Made by a program: the position numbers and the translations under genes. Positions 24,419 through 34,905 of a stretch of 60,316 bases of DNA are shown in pieces. The stretch covers positions 1-60,316 of the forward strand of contig CAUFMG010000016.1 of assembly GCA_959026725.1 (NCBI GenBank). Direction: 5' to 3'. The DNA comes from an uncultured Collinsella sp. (GTDB taxonomy: Bacteria; Actinomycetota; Coriobacteriia; Coriobacteriales; Coriobacteriaceae). Under the pieces are notes generated by a model. That model saw nothing but the letters and a program-made list of their open reading frames with translations. It searched no databases and was not told the origin of the DNA. Each line of letters opens with the position of its first letter. Position 1 is the first letter of the stretch.

Positions 24419-25633
24419 TTACTGGTAGCGTAGGCACTCCACCGGGTCGAGCTTTGCCGCGCGTCGAGCGGGATAGAAGCCAAAGATTACGCCGATGCCG
24501 ACCGATACGGCGAACGCGATCAACACTGTCGTAATGGAGAAGCTTGGCGTTATCGTCCCGGTAGCTCCAAACTCGCTCATGATACCCGAGCTTGCGGCAA
24601 AGAACGTGAGTCCCCATGCCAGCAGATAGCCAATCAGGACACCCAATAGTCCGCCGGTGACGCACAGCGCCGAGGACTCGGCCAAAAACTGCGCGGTGAT
24701 ATCGCGACGACTGGCGCCCAGAGCACGGCGGATGCCGATCTCGCGGATGCGTTCAGATACGTTGGTGAGCATCATATTCATAATGCCGATACCGCCGACA
24801 AGCAGCGAGATGCTGGCGACAGCACCCATGATGAGCGAGAATGCGCCCATAAAGGAGTTGAGTGCATCGATAGCGCTTTTCATGGAGGTTGCCGATACAC
24901 TGTCGTACTCGTCCTCCTCCTCGATGCCCTTCATCGCGCGCACCTTGGACTCGATGGTTTTGCAGAGCTCATCCATGTCCGTGCCCTCGGCGGCAAGTGC
25001 CGTCACGCTGGGGAATGAAGGATTCTCGTCGCCAAACAGGCCGGAGATAGTTTCGCGTGGCATATACAGCGTGAGCGAGCCCATGGAGTCGCTGCCGCCA
25101 TCAATCACGCCTACAATCTGCACCTCGCCGTTGGACACCTTGATGGTTTTCCCCAGCGCATCCTGTTCGTTGCCGTAAAGCTGATCGGCGCCGTTGCGGC
25201 TGATGAGCGCCACGCGCGAGCCTGATTGGGACTCGGCCTGGGAATAGGTGCGCCCCGCAACGAGCTTGCTGGCCCCCACGGCGTCGAGCATGTCGCTATC
25301 GACACCCTGTGCCATGACGGTATAGCTTTTATCGCCGGTCTTATACTCGGTATACGCGCTGTCGACAATGCCGATCTGCTCTATCTGCGGCACCAGTTTT
25401 TGAAGCTTCTCGATGTCCGACTCGGTGAGTTCTTGCGACGAATAGATTTGCACCATGCGTGCCGCATTGAGGCCCAGACTGTTGACCAGGCTGTTTTGGA
25501 TACCGCCGATGAGCGAAGTCATGGCGATAACCGAGGCGATGCCGATGACAATGCCCAGGATGGTGAGCAGGCTGCGCCCCTTGTTGGCTTCGAGCGAGTG
25601 AAGGGCTTCCTGGATGAGATCGCGGGCGCTCAT
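24419..25633 (-). CDS. MacB-type ABC transporter permease (FtsX fold)
   Basis: A 404-residue permease. MSARDLIQEALHSLEANKGR, then LLTILGIVIGIASVIAMTS, gives the first membrane helix near residues 20-40. A large extracellular MacB-type domain (about 45-265) follows, then three helices near the C-terminus around IMGAVASISLLVGGIGIMNM and VSERIREIGIRRALGASRRD, a highly conserved coupling block. It overlaps its ATPase gene by four bases. Together with the adaptor encoded first in the operon it should form a tripartite-like exporter of peptides, lipids or drugs. The substrate is unknown. Confidence 0.88.
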   Translation of the reverse strand: MSARDLIQEALHSLEANKGRSLLTILGIVIGIASVIAMTSLIGGIQNSLVNSLGLNAARMVQIYSSQELTESDIEKLQKLVPQIEQIGIVDSAYTEYKTGDKSYTVMAQGVDSDMLDAVGASKLVAGRTYSQAESQSGSRVALISRNGADQLYGNEQDALGKTIKVSNGEVQIVGVIDGGSDSMGSLTLYMPRETISGLFGDENPSFPSVTALAAEGTDMDELCKTIESKVRAMKGIEEEDEYDSVSATSMKSAIDALNSFMGAFSLIMGAVASISLLVGGIGIMNMMLTNVSERIREIGIRRALGASRRDITAQFLAESSALCVTGGLLGVLIGYLLAWGLTFFAASSGIMSEFGATGTITPSFSITTVLIAFAVSVGIGVIFGFYPARRAAKLDPVECLRYQ

Positions 25634-26403
25634 GCCACCACTCCTTTCGGCGGGTTGGTGGAGGCGGAAATCATGGGCAGGCTATCTACGGCGCTGCGCA
25701 GGGTCCGCGGTGCATGTGGAATATACGCGCCGTCGTGAATGCGACCGTCGCGGATGGTCATGGCACGGTCGGCCTCGGCGGCGATGCCGGGGTCGTGTGT
25801 GATAAGCACGATGGTTTTGCCGCGCTTCTGGAGCTTATGGAAGGTCTCCATCACAAGCGCTCCGGTAGCGGAGTCCAGGTTTCCCGTCGGCTCGTCGGCC
25901 AGAATGATAGGCGGGTCATTGACGAGGGCGCGCGCGATTGCGACGCGCTGCATCTGGCCGCCCGAGAGCTCGGATATGCGGTGGTCCCAGTGGTCGACGG
26001 GCAGCGTGACGGCCTGCAGCGCGTGCACGGCGCGCATTTCACGCTGGCTACGGGGCACATTGGTGTAGGCCAGCGGCAGCATGACGTTTTCGATAACCGA
26101 CAGGCGCGGCAGCAGGTTGAAGCTCTGAAAGACAAAGCCAATGCTCAGGGCGCGAACTTCGGTGAGCTCGTCATCATCGAGCTCGGCCACGTTGAGCCCT
26201 TGCAGGTAGTAGTCGCCCGCCGTCGGCTTATCCAGACAGCCTAGGATGTTCATGAGCGTTGATTTGCCCGAACCCGAGGGGCCAGTGATAGCGACGAATT
26301 CGCCGGGATTTACCGCCAGGCTCACGTTATGCAGAATATGGGCGCAGCCGGCCTCGCTCTCAAAAATGCGGTGCACGTTGCGGATGTCGATGACGGGACG
26401 CAT
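25630..26403 (-). CDS. MacB/LolD-type ABC transporter ATPase
   Basis: A 257-residue ATPase with the Walker A TGPSGSGKSTLMNILGCLD near residues 39-57, Q-loop in VFQSFNLLPRLSVIENV, signature LSGGQMQRVAIARAL near 141-155 and Walker B ILADEPTGNLDS. About 30 residues beyond the usual ATPase end form a Pro/Arg-rich tail. The start overlaps the adaptor stop by one base and the end overlaps the permease start by four, so the three genes are translationally coupled. Confidence 0.92.
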   Translation of the reverse strand: MRPVIDIRNVHRIFESEAGCAHILHNVSLAVNPGEFVAITGPSGSGKSTLMNILGCLDKPTAGDYYLQGLNVAELDDDELTEVRALSIGFVFQSFNLLPRLSVIENVMLPLAYTNVPRSQREMRAVHALQAVTLPVDHWDHRISELSGGQMQRVAIARALVNDPPIILADEPTGNLDSATGALVMETFHKLQKRGKTIVLITHDPGIAAEADRAMTIRDGRIHDGAYIPHAPRTLRSAVDSLPMISASTNPPKGVVA

Positions 26404-27842
26404 TACATGCCCTCGTCGGCAGACGTGCTGCCCGAATCCGCGCTGTAGCCGCCGTCAGCCGTTGCGTCCGCTCCGGTGTCCATGACGAGGGTGTCGCCAT
26501 CGCGCAGCTTGGTAACCGGCACGTTGGGGTTGATCTCGTTGTCCTGGTCGTCGCGCTTGACCTGTGTCTTGCCGACTACGGCTTCGTTGTCGTTTTGCGT
26601 CACGACGGTCACCTTCACGCGATGGGTTTGCTTGCCCTCGTCATCGGTTGCCACGTTGACGTAATAGTGTTCGCCGTCTTCGGTCATGAGCGCCATCGTC
26701 GGCACCATCACTACGTCGTCGAGCCGCTCGGTCACCACCGAGACCTCGGCCGTCATGCCCGGCTTCAGGCGCGCGTCGGGCGACTCGATGAGGATATCGA
26801 CGTTAAAGGTTACACTGCCTCCGCCACCGTTAGCGGCGTCGGAGTTTGCCACCGACGCGATAGCCGTGACGGTGCCCTGGCTCACGATATCGGGAAACGC
26901 GGGATACGTGACGTTGGCGCTCTGCCCAACGGCGATCTTGGCGATGTCCTTTTCGCCCACCTGCACGGTTACCTTCATCTTGGACAGGTCGGCGATCTGC
27001 ATGCACTGCTTGCCGCCGCTCGTATCGCTTTCGCCCATGATCATGCCGCCTGTTACCGTGGCGCCCACCTTGGCGTTGAGCTCCACGATGCTACCCGAGC
27101 TCGGGGCCGTGACCGTGCGACTGGCTGCCTTGGCGTTCGCCTGATCGAGGTTTGCCTGGGCCGATGCGAGGCTGCGCTGCGCGGCCGATACGGCGTTCGT
27201 GTCGCCGGACGCAGCGGGGGCGCCTGCCGCCGCTGCGGAAGCTCCCTCGACGTCCGTCGTTGGGGTGGCCTGCGCGGCAGCTGCGGCTTTCTGCGCGTTG
27301 GCGAGGTCTTCTTGAGCGGCTGCAACTGCACGTTGTGCCTCGGCAACGTTGCGATCGAGCTCGTCGTTTTTAATGGTCATAAGCACGTCGCCCTCGTTGA
27401 CGGATTGGCCTGCCTGCACGTTGACAGAATCGACCGTGCCGTCGACAGAAGGGGAGACCACTGAGGACGAAATAGGTTTGAGCTGGCCTTTCGCCTCGAC
27501 CGTTGTGGTAAACGTGCCCTCGGTCGCCATGTCGGTCACAGGATCGCTAGCGCCCTGTGGCTGCGCATTGATAACAAGGGTTGCGACAATGGCAGTGAGC
27601 GCGATGGCACCCACGACGCCGGCGGCAATACCGCGACGAATCAGCTTTTTGCGTCGACGTTCGGCACGCTTTGCCTTGAGCTTGGCATATGCCTCTTCAT
27701 CGGAAATCTCGGCCGTATCGTTCGTGCGTCCGCTCTGCTTGTCGGCATGTACGTTTGTAATCAGAGGAATCGTTTCGGTGGCACCTTCGGGCGTGTTCTC
27801 GGTATCATCTGGGCCCGGGGTGATCGTGGGGACATTCGGCAT
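26403..27842 (-). CDS. HlyD/MacA-type membrane-fusion adaptor protein
   Basis: A 479-residue adaptor. ATG 27842 has AAAGGAG upstream; the longer upstream reading has no site. A charged cytoplasmic N-terminus of about 70 residues (with AKLKAKRAERRRKKLIRR) precedes one membrane helix (GVVGAIALTAIVATLVINA). Next come the biotinyl-lipoyl half-motifs (VSPSVDGTVDSVNVQAGQSV and TVTAPSSGSIVELNAKVG) around an Ala/Gln-rich coiled coil, then the beta-barrel and membrane-proximal domains. A Gly/Ser/Asp-rich tail ends it. It leads the operon with the ATPase and permease. Confidence 0.88.
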   Translation of the reverse strand: MPNVPTITPGPDDTENTPEGATETIPLITNVHADKQSGRTNDTAEISDEEAYAKLKAKRAERRRKKLIRRGIAAGVVGAIALTAIVATLVINAQPQGASDPVTDMATEGTFTTTVEAKGQLKPISSSVVSPSVDGTVDSVNVQAGQSVNEGDVLMTIKNDELDRNVAEAQRAVAAAQEDLANAQKAAAAAQATPTTDVEGASAAAAGAPAASGDTNAVSAAQRSLASAQANLDQANAKAASRTVTAPSSGSIVELNAKVGATVTGGMIMGESDTSGGKQCMQIADLSKMKVTVQVGEKDIAKIAVGQSANVTYPAFPDIVSQGTVTAIASVANSDAANGGGGSVTFNVDILIESPDARLKPGMTAEVSVVTERLDDVVMVPTMALMTEDGEHYYVNVATDDEGKQTHRVKVTVVTQNDNEAVVGKTQVKRDDQDNEINPNVPVTKLRDGDTLVMDTGADATADGGYSADSGSTSADEGM

Positions 27843-27974
27843 AGCGTCTCCTTTATAGAAAGAACCTCGATAATTATATGCGCCCACCGGTTGGGGCGGG
27901 CGCATAGGACGGTTTCTTTCGGAACTGTTAGATTGGTCGCTGCGGTTCCACGTTGTAGGAATGCGCGCGTTGCA

Positions 27975-29708
27975 CTACGAGTGGACAACCACGCACAGGC
28001 CGACTTTGATGCAGTCGTGAAGTGCCTTGGCGTCTGCCAGGCGCAGGTTGATGCAGCCGTGGCTGCCGCACCATTTGTACGACTCGGCGTTATCGAAGCT
28101 CTTGTCGTTTTGCCAGGTGGCATCATGGAAGCCGATCATGTTGCCCTCAAACGGCATCCAGTAGCTCACCGGACTCTCGTATTTGGGCTTGCCGGTCTCG
28201 GGGTCCTTGGCTCCGATCAGGGTGCTGCCGCCGTCGTTGCTGTTGATCTGCCAGACGCCCTCGGGCGTGGCGTCCTCGCCCGGCTTGCCCGAGATAAAGT
28301 TGGCCTCCCAAACGATATTTCCGCTCTCGTCATAGTAGCGCGCGTGCTGTTCGGACAAGTCGACGTCGATATACGCCTTCCAGTCGGGCTCTCCCTTTGC
28401 GGTAAAGGTGTCGGCCTTCTGGGAGTACTTGATCTCGATTTCGCCGGTCTGCTTGTTGTTAATGGCGTCCTCGACCTGCTTGGCGAGCGAGCTGCTGTCG
28501 ATGGACCAACCAAAGTCGCCGCCTTCGACGGCGCACTGCTTGCCATCGGCGCGCGTCCACCAGCGAGTGGAGCCCACGGTATTAAAGCCGTTGGCGAGTT
28601 CGGCTGCCCAGTTGCTGATCTGCGACGTATCGAGCGTTGGGTTGGCGGGATCGGCAAAGCTGATCCACTGCAATACGGAGCTGCCATCAACCTTGCCGGC
28701 ATCCTCGCCGTTGAGCTTGAGGGTCACGTTGACGCCCAGAAAGTTGTTGGCGGCATCGCATGCGGCCTGAATCTGATCATCGGTCAGCGTTCCATTGAGC
28801 GGCTCATAGGCATCGTTGCCGAGCTTGGAAAGATCTACGGACTCGGCCAGCGAGGCAAGCTCGAGCTCGGCATACTTAATGACATGCTCGCGGTTGAGTT
28901 TTTCGTTGGAGCGCGCCTTCTCGACGGTAAACTTGCCGGCCTGCTCGTCATAGGAGCTATTGGCCTCGAACGTGCCCGAACGGCCCTCGTTAAACTCGTT
29001 GATGGCGGCGCCCAGATCCTTCTCAAACTTCTTTTGGTCAAAGGTGTCGGAGAGCATGGACAGGTCGACGTCTTGATCAAGATCGACTTCGTTGGAGGTA
29101 GCGGTTGTTTTGGTCTTGCCGCTTAAGGATTCCACAAGGCGGACCGGCCAAATAAAGGCTTCGTTGTGGTTGATGATCTCTTTTGCGGCAGCTTCGCCAT
29201 TGACGATGGGTTCATCGGACTCGGGCTGATAGGTCCAGCTAAAGTCATCGCCTGTCACGGCAAGCTTATAGTGCTTCCATGCCGAATTGACCTTGGTGGC
29301 GGCAGACGAAGCGTTGGAGAACGAGACGTCGACGCCGGCGATGGTGGTGTTGGGGTAGGCTACCTGCGAAAATGCTACGACGCCTACGATATAGACAATG
29401 ACGATTAGGCCCAGGACGACAAAGAGCGTCGTCTTTTTGCCCGACTTATTGTTCTCGGCGGGTTTGCGCGCGGGGCCACGATCGCCTCGAGCGTGCGTGT
29501 GGGGCTGCTTGGGCGCATTGCCGTTTGCCTGGCGCTGCTGACGTTGTTGACGCTGCTGTCGCTGTTGGTTCGGGCGTTGGGAAGCGTTTGCTGCACTACG
29601 CTGCTGACCGTGGCTCGGCGCGATAGGGCGCGGCGACTGAACGCCGCCGGCGTGCCTGCTCGGCTGCTGCGGATCGGGAATCAGTTGAGTTCGATCGTTT
29701 TGCGACAT
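27975..29708 (-). CDS. L,D-transpeptidase (YkuD) with peptidoglycan-binding domain
   Basis: A wall-crosslinking enzyme of 577 residues from the ATG at 29708; an ATG nine bases upstream is possible, but GAAGGA is better spaced from 29708. The first about 95 residues are rich in Gln, Pro, Arg and Asn and should be cytoplasmic. One helix follows (TTLFVVLGLIVIVYIVGVVAFS). The outside part has a PG_binding_4-like region (GVDVSFSNASSAATKVN and repeats), then YkuD near the end with HDATWQNDKSFD and the catalytic Cys in GSHGCINLRLADAKAL. It forms 3-3 crosslinks in peptidoglycan or attaches proteins. It is monocistronic in appearance. Confidence 0.9.
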   Translation of the reverse strand: MSQNDRTQLIPDPQQPSRHAGGVQSPRPIAPSHGQQRSAANASQRPNQQRQQRQQRQQRQANGNAPKQPHTHARGDRGPARKPAENNKSGKKTTLFVVLGLIVIVYIVGVVAFSQVAYPNTTIAGVDVSFSNASSAATKVNSAWKHYKLAVTGDDFSWTYQPESDEPIVNGEAAAKEIINHNEAFIWPVRLVESLSGKTKTTATSNEVDLDQDVDLSMLSDTFDQKKFEKDLGAAINEFNEGRSGTFEANSSYDEQAGKFTVEKARSNEKLNREHVIKYAELELASLAESVDLSKLGNDAYEPLNGTLTDDQIQAACDAANNFLGVNVTLKLNGEDAGKVDGSSVLQWISFADPANPTLDTSQISNWAAELANGFNTVGSTRWWTRADGKQCAVEGGDFGWSIDSSSLAKQVEDAINNKQTGEIEIKYSQKADTFTAKGEPDWKAYIDVDLSEQHARYYDESGNIVWEANFISGKPGEDATPEGVWQINSNDGGSTLIGAKDPETGKPKYESPVSYWMPFEGNMIGFHDATWQNDKSFDNAESYKWCGSHGCINLRLADAKALHDCIKVGLCVVVHS

Positions 29709-29811
29709 CGTATGCATATCCTTCGATTTTCGCCTTGCGGCTCATCGTGTTTTTACTGGGCTTGCATTATAGCGATTGCCCTGCTGTTTGTGGTACGGAA
29801 ACGGTGGCATT

Positions 29812-29840
29812 CAAAAGAGGTGGGACATTTGTCCCACCTT
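29812..29840 (-). terminator. Rho-independent terminator after the L-serine dehydratase gene
   Basis: GGTGGGAC and GTCCCACC pair around ATTT, 18 bases beyond the dehydratase stop. On the minus strand the stem is followed by TCTTTTG. Confidence 0.7.
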
Positions 29841-29857
29841 TGAGTCGTTCTTTGTCG

Positions 29858-31465
29858 CTATCCGCACACACCGCATTTTGCACAGGCCGAAAGTGCGGCC
29901 GGAGCCTGCGCGATGCCGCCCTTTGCCGTCTCGCGCAGCGTGGCCGGCAACGCGTGACCCACCGAGAGCATGACATGTGCCATCTGGTCAAACGGCACCA
30001 AGCTCTTAATGCCTGCGAGGGCGAGTTGTGCAGAGCTAAAGGCCGCTGCCACGCCGATGGCGTTGCGGTTTTGGCAGGGCACCTCCACGAGGCCACCGAC
30101 GGGGTCGCAAACGAGACCCAGCAGGTTACTCAGCGCGATGGAACTGGCGTCGAGCGCCTGCTCGGGCGTGCCGCCGAGCATCTGCACCAGCGCGGCGGCT
30201 GCCATGGCGGCGGCGCTTCCGACTTCGGCCTGGCAGCCGCCCTCGGCGCCGGCAACGCAGGCGCTTGTGGTGAGGTTGAGGCCGATGGCGGCTGCGCAGT
30301 AGAGGGCGTCCATGACCTGCTCGTCGTCGAGCTGCAGGCGATCGGCGAGCGCCAGCACGCAGCCGGGCACAACACCCGCGGAGCCGGCCGTGGGGGCGGC
30401 GACGATCACGCCCATGGTAGCGGAGCGCTCGAGAACGGCCATGGCGCGGGCAACGGCGTCGGTCTGGACGGCGCCCATCAGGCTTGCACTCAAATCGTTG
30501 CAGCGGGTTGCTTCGACGAGCTTGGCCTCGCCGCCGATAAGCCCGCCGAGCGATCGCTGCGGATTAGCGATGGGGGCTGTGGTCTCCTCGCGCATGACGT
30601 CGAGCACGCGGCGCATGGCGGCGACGGCGTGCGCCTCACCGGTCAGGCGCGCCTCTCGCACGGCCATAACGGCGCCAATGCTGAGCCCCAGTTCCTCGCA
30701 CGCATCGAGCAGCTGCTCGCCGTCGTCGAAGATCTCCTTTGCCGAGACGCCGGGGGAGAGCGACGAGGCAGAACCGGGGAGCTCGATAAAGGTCGCGTAA
30801 TCGACATTGTCGAGCTTGCGGAGCATGGGGACGACGGTGTCGTCGGGCGCACCGTCGGTCTCAAAGACGGAGTAAGCCTGGCCGCCCACTTCGGTGCGGT
30901 AGGTGCGGCAGAAGGCGATGTTCACGTGTGCGTAGGCGAGCAGGTTGGTGAGCGCGGCGAGTACACCGGGGACGTCCTTGTGCGCCACGAATAGAGTTGA
31001 GTACATACCCGAGATGTCGACGCCGACGCCGTTAATGCGGCTGATGCGCATCTTGCCGCCGCCCAGGCTCTCACCGCGGACCTGTGCCGTGGCGCCCGTG
31101 TCATCGACCATGTCAATGTCGACGGTGTTGGGGTGGATGGACGCGTCGTCGCCCTTGATGTCAAAGTGATATTCGAGGCCCTGCTCGCGTGCGAGGTCGA
31201 AGGCCTGCTTGATGTTCTCGTCATCGGTGTCGAGGCCCAGTATGCCCGCGACGAGCGCACGGTCGGTGCCGTGGCCGCGGTAGGTGTGGGCGAAGGAGTT
31301 CCACAGGCCAAAGGTGACTTTGGTGATGCGGCCTTCCAGCAGGCTGGCGGCAACTTGGGCGCAGCGCAGGGCGCCGGCGGTGTGCGATGAGCTGGGGCCG
31401 ACCATGACGGGGCCCAAGATCTCGAATGCCGAGGTCGTAGCTAGTGTTTGCGGCTTGCCTGCCAT
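29858..31465 (-). CDS. sdaA: L-serine ammonia-lyase, fused beta-alpha form, [4Fe-4S]
   Basis: A 535-residue L-serine dehydratase converting serine to pyruvate and ammonia in the cytosol. ATG 31465 has AAAGGAG upstream. The N-terminal beta domain (SAFEILGPVMVGPSSSHTAG, residues about 10-30) is followed by an ACT-like region (VPGVLAALTNLLAYAHVNIA). The alpha catalytic domain begins near 245. Cys residues suited to the iron-sulfur cluster lie in AGAEGGCQAEVGSAAAM, LVCDPVGGLVEVPCQNRNA and the C-terminal CAKCGVCG. The gene is preceded by a 121-base palindromic element at 31490-31610, very close to its ribosome site. Confidence 0.93.
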   Translation of the reverse strand: MAGKPQTLATTSAFEILGPVMVGPSSSHTAGALRCAQVAASLLEGRITKVTFGLWNSFAHTYRGHGTDRALVAGILGLDTDDENIKQAFDLAREQGLEYHFDIKGDDASIHPNTVDIDMVDDTGATAQVRGESLGGGKMRISRINGVGVDISGMYSTLFVAHKDVPGVLAALTNLLAYAHVNIAFCRTYRTEVGGQAYSVFETDGAPDDTVVPMLRKLDNVDYATFIELPGSASSLSPGVSAKEIFDDGEQLLDACEELGLSIGAVMAVREARLTGEAHAVAAMRRVLDVMREETTAPIANPQRSLGGLIGGEAKLVEATRCNDLSASLMGAVQTDAVARAMAVLERSATMGVIVAAPTAGSAGVVPGCVLALADRLQLDDEQVMDALYCAAAIGLNLTTSACVAGAEGGCQAEVGSAAAMAAAALVQMLGGTPEQALDASSIALSNLLGLVCDPVGGLVEVPCQNRNAIGVAAAFSSAQLALAGIKSLVPFDQMAHVMLSVGHALPATLRETAKGGIAQAPAALSACAKCGVCG

Positions 31466-31489
31466 GGCTGCTCCTTTACGTGGCTCGTC

Positions 31490-31610
31490 GTCCCGAGGGG
31501 CGGGGCATAAGGTCGATCGCGAGTTCCGCACGAGCCGGAGAGCACTTAATGTGCTCTCCGTGCGAGCAGGACTGCCCGAGCAGGCGACCTTATGCCCCGC
31601 CCCTCGGGAC
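31490..31610. repeat. Nested palindromic element in the sdaA leader
   Basis: A 26-base arm (31490-31515, starting GTCCCGAGGGGCGGGG) is exactly complementary to 31585-31610. Inside it, CGGAGAGCAC and GTGCTCTCCG (31536-31560) form a second hairpin with a TTAAT loop. The element ends 24 bases before the sdaA start codon. If the sdaA promoter lies upstream, the mRNA leader carries this fold. With the metK terminator this accounts for most of the 312-base gap; the rest (31611-31700) is AT-rich, with no clear promoter that I can assign. Confidence 0.75.
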
Positions 31611-31702
31611 TAAGGATACATGGTTGGAGCTGCTAGATGGCAAAATTCATTAGCTAGGGACGCAGTGTAGACTCATATCGAAGCATCTTCACCACCGGAT
31701 TA

Positions 31703-31740
31703 ATAAAAAAGAAGTACCGCTTGGGGGCGGTACTTCTTTT
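31703..31740 (-). terminator. Rho-independent terminator after metK
   Basis: AAAAGAAGTACCGC and its exact complement pair around a six-base loop (TTGGGG). On the minus strand the stem runs into TTTTTTATTA. It stands 38 bases beyond the metK stop. Confidence 0.88.
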
Positions 31741-31777
31741 GAAAGCGCGTGCTTGTTTTGACCTTGGTGGTTCCCAA

Positions 31778-33058
<1,281 letters not shown>

Positions 33059-33163
33059 GATTGTCCTTTCAAAAACGTGTCCCGGCGACCGTTACCATTC
33101 CGCTGGGCTCTCTATGCAGAGGGACATCATAGCGCGTAAATCAAACATTCACACCCTTTCCGC

Positions 33164-33260
33164 ACCTACTCATTGGGGACAGACTTAAATGACCAGCCTT
33201 CCTAAGTGCCGACAGGTTGCCCAATGACTGGTCATTTAAGTCTGTCCCCAATGAGTAGGT
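33164..33260. repeat. 33-bp perfect inverted repeat between metK and gltX (REP/MITE-like)
   Basis: The 33-base arm at 33164-33196 (containing CATTGGGGACAGACTTAAAT) is exactly complementary to 33228-33260, with a 31-base centre. It lies between the divergent metK and gltX genes. Its arm resembles the short palindromes that single-domain REP-associated tyrosine transposases mobilise; no such transposase gene is in the window. The remaining part of the 282-base gap has TATACT at 33295-33300, a possible -10 for gltX. Confidence 0.85.
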
Positions 33261-33340
33261 CGGTGCCCTTTGTGCGGAGGTTGCTTTGATGCTTTATACT
33301 GGTGCGGTTAGACATCCATCCTGCAATCGAGGAGATTTCC

Positions 33341-34816
33341 ATGGCATCAGACGTTCGCGTCCGCTTTGCACCCTCACCGACGGGCAAGCTGCACATTGGC
33401 GGCGCCCGCACCGCTATCTATAACTGGGCTTTCGCCCGTGCTAACGGCGGCACGTTCATCCTGCGCATCGACGACACCGACCCCACCCGCTCCACCGACG
33501 AGAACACGCAGATCATCCTGCGCGCCATGCGTTGGCTGGGCCTGGACTGGGACGAGGGTCCCGAGGTGGGCGGCGATTTTGGCCCCTACGCCCAGACCGA
33601 GCGCTTGGACCTGTACAAGCAGGCCGCCCAGAAGCTTTGGGATGAGGGCAAGGCCTATCCCTGCTTCTGCACCAAGGAGCAGCTTAACGCCGACCGCAAG
33701 GCCGCGCAGGAGCGCAAGGATCCCTTCCAGGGCTATCAGCGCCGTTGCCGCGATCTTGATCCCGAGGAGGCCCGCCGCCGCATCGAGGCCGGCGAGTCCT
33801 ACGTCCTGCGCATCAAGGTGCCCGAGGACCGCGGCGACGTCGTCATCCACGACGCCGTCCACGGCGAGGTAACCTTCGACGCCAAGGAGCTTGACGACTT
33901 TGTCATCTTCCGTTCCGACGACACGCCCACGTACAACTTCGCGACCGTCGTCGATGACGCCATGATGAAGATCACTCACGTCATCCGCGGCGACGATCAC
34001 CTGTCCAACACCCCGCGTCAAGTCATGGTCTACGAGGCTCTCGGCGCGCCCGTGCCCACGTTCGCCCACATCTCCATGATCCTGGGCGCCGACGGCAAGA
34101 AGCTCTCCAAGCGCCACGGCGCCACCTCGGTGGAGGAGTACCGCGACGCCGGCTACCTGTCCGACGCCTTCGTCAACTACTTGGCGCTGCTCGGCTGGTC
34201 GCTCGACGGCGAGACCACGATCATCCCGCGCGATGTCCTGGCCAGCAAGTTCTCGCTCGACCGCATCTCCAAGAACCCGGCGACCTTCGACCCCAAGAAG
34301 CTCGACTGGGTCAATGCCGAGTACATCAACGGCATGTCCGATGCTCAGTTTGCCGAGGAGATCATGGTCCCCGAGCTGCACGAGGCGGGTCTCATCGAGG
34401 GTAACGTCGAGTACGGCGAGGATTGGATCGACGCGCTTGCCGCCATCGTTAAGCCGCGCACCAAGATGCCGGCCGACGCCGTGACCGTCGCCGCTCCCAT
34501 TTTCGCTACGGCCGAGACGCTCGAGTATGACGAGAAATCCGTCAACAAGGGCCTGGCCAAGGAGGGCATGGGTGCCATTCTTGATGCCGCCAAGGCCGCG
34601 CTCGAGGGTGTGAACGAGTGGACGGCTGCCAACATCGACGCCGCGCTTGAGCCGCTGCCCGAGCAGATGGACCTCAAGAAGCGCGTGGTGTTCCAGGCCG
34701 TGCGCGTCGCCGTCTGCGGCAACATGGTGAGCCCTCCGCTGGGCGAGACCATGGCGCTCGTCGGCCGCGACGACTGCCTGGCGCGCATCGACCGCGCCCG
34801 CACGATGGCACTGTAG
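33341..34816 (+). CDS. gltX: Glutamyl-tRNA synthetase
   Basis: A 491-residue class Ib synthetase charging tRNA-Glu, such as the two genes at the left end of the window. ATG 33341 has GAGGAGA upstream and starts the family N-terminus VRVRFAPSPTGKLHIGGART (HIGH-type motif HIGG near residues 19-22). The KMSKS-type loop KLSKRHGATSVEEY is near 257-270. The C-terminal helical anticodon-binding region is complete. A terminator follows at 34840. Confidence 0.96.
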   Translation: MASDVRVRFAPSPTGKLHIGGARTAIYNWAFARANGGTFILRIDDTDPTRSTDENTQIILRAMRWLGLDWDEGPEVGGDFGPYAQTERLDLYKQAAQKLWDEGKAYPCFCTKEQLNADRKAAQERKDPFQGYQRRCRDLDPEEARRRIEAGESYVLRIKVPEDRGDVVIHDAVHGEVTFDAKELDDFVIFRSDDTPTYNFATVVDDAMMKITHVIRGDDHLSNTPRQVMVYEALGAPVPTFAHISMILGADGKKLSKRHGATSVEEYRDAGYLSDAFVNYLALLGWSLDGETTIIPRDVLASKFSLDRISKNPATFDPKKLDWVNAEYINGMSDAQFAEEIMVPELHEAGLIEGNVEYGEDWIDALAAIVKPRTKMPADAVTVAAPIFATAETLEYDEKSVNKGLAKEGMGAILDAAKAALEGVNEWTAANIDAALEPLPEQMDLKKRVVFQAVRVAVCGNMVSPPLGETMALVGRDDCLARIDRARTMAL

Positions 34817-34839
34817 CAGCTGCGTAAACGCATGTATCC

Positions 34840-34873
34840 GAGCCCCGTTCACCCCGAGCGGGGCTCTTGTTTC
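34840..34873 (+). terminator. Rho-independent terminator after gltX
   Basis: GAGCCCCG and CGGGGCTC pair around 11 bases, followed by TTGTTT, 23 bases after the gltX stop and before the priA ribosome site. Confidence 0.82.
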
Positions 34874-34905
34874 TGTAGACGTATGGGATAGGAGGTGCTG
34901 GGGCT

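Noticed and set aside
31490..31610. T-box, SAM riboswitch or other known leader class upstream of sdaA or metK
   Set aside because: The fold is a simple nested palindrome; none of the conserved blocks of those leaders is visible.
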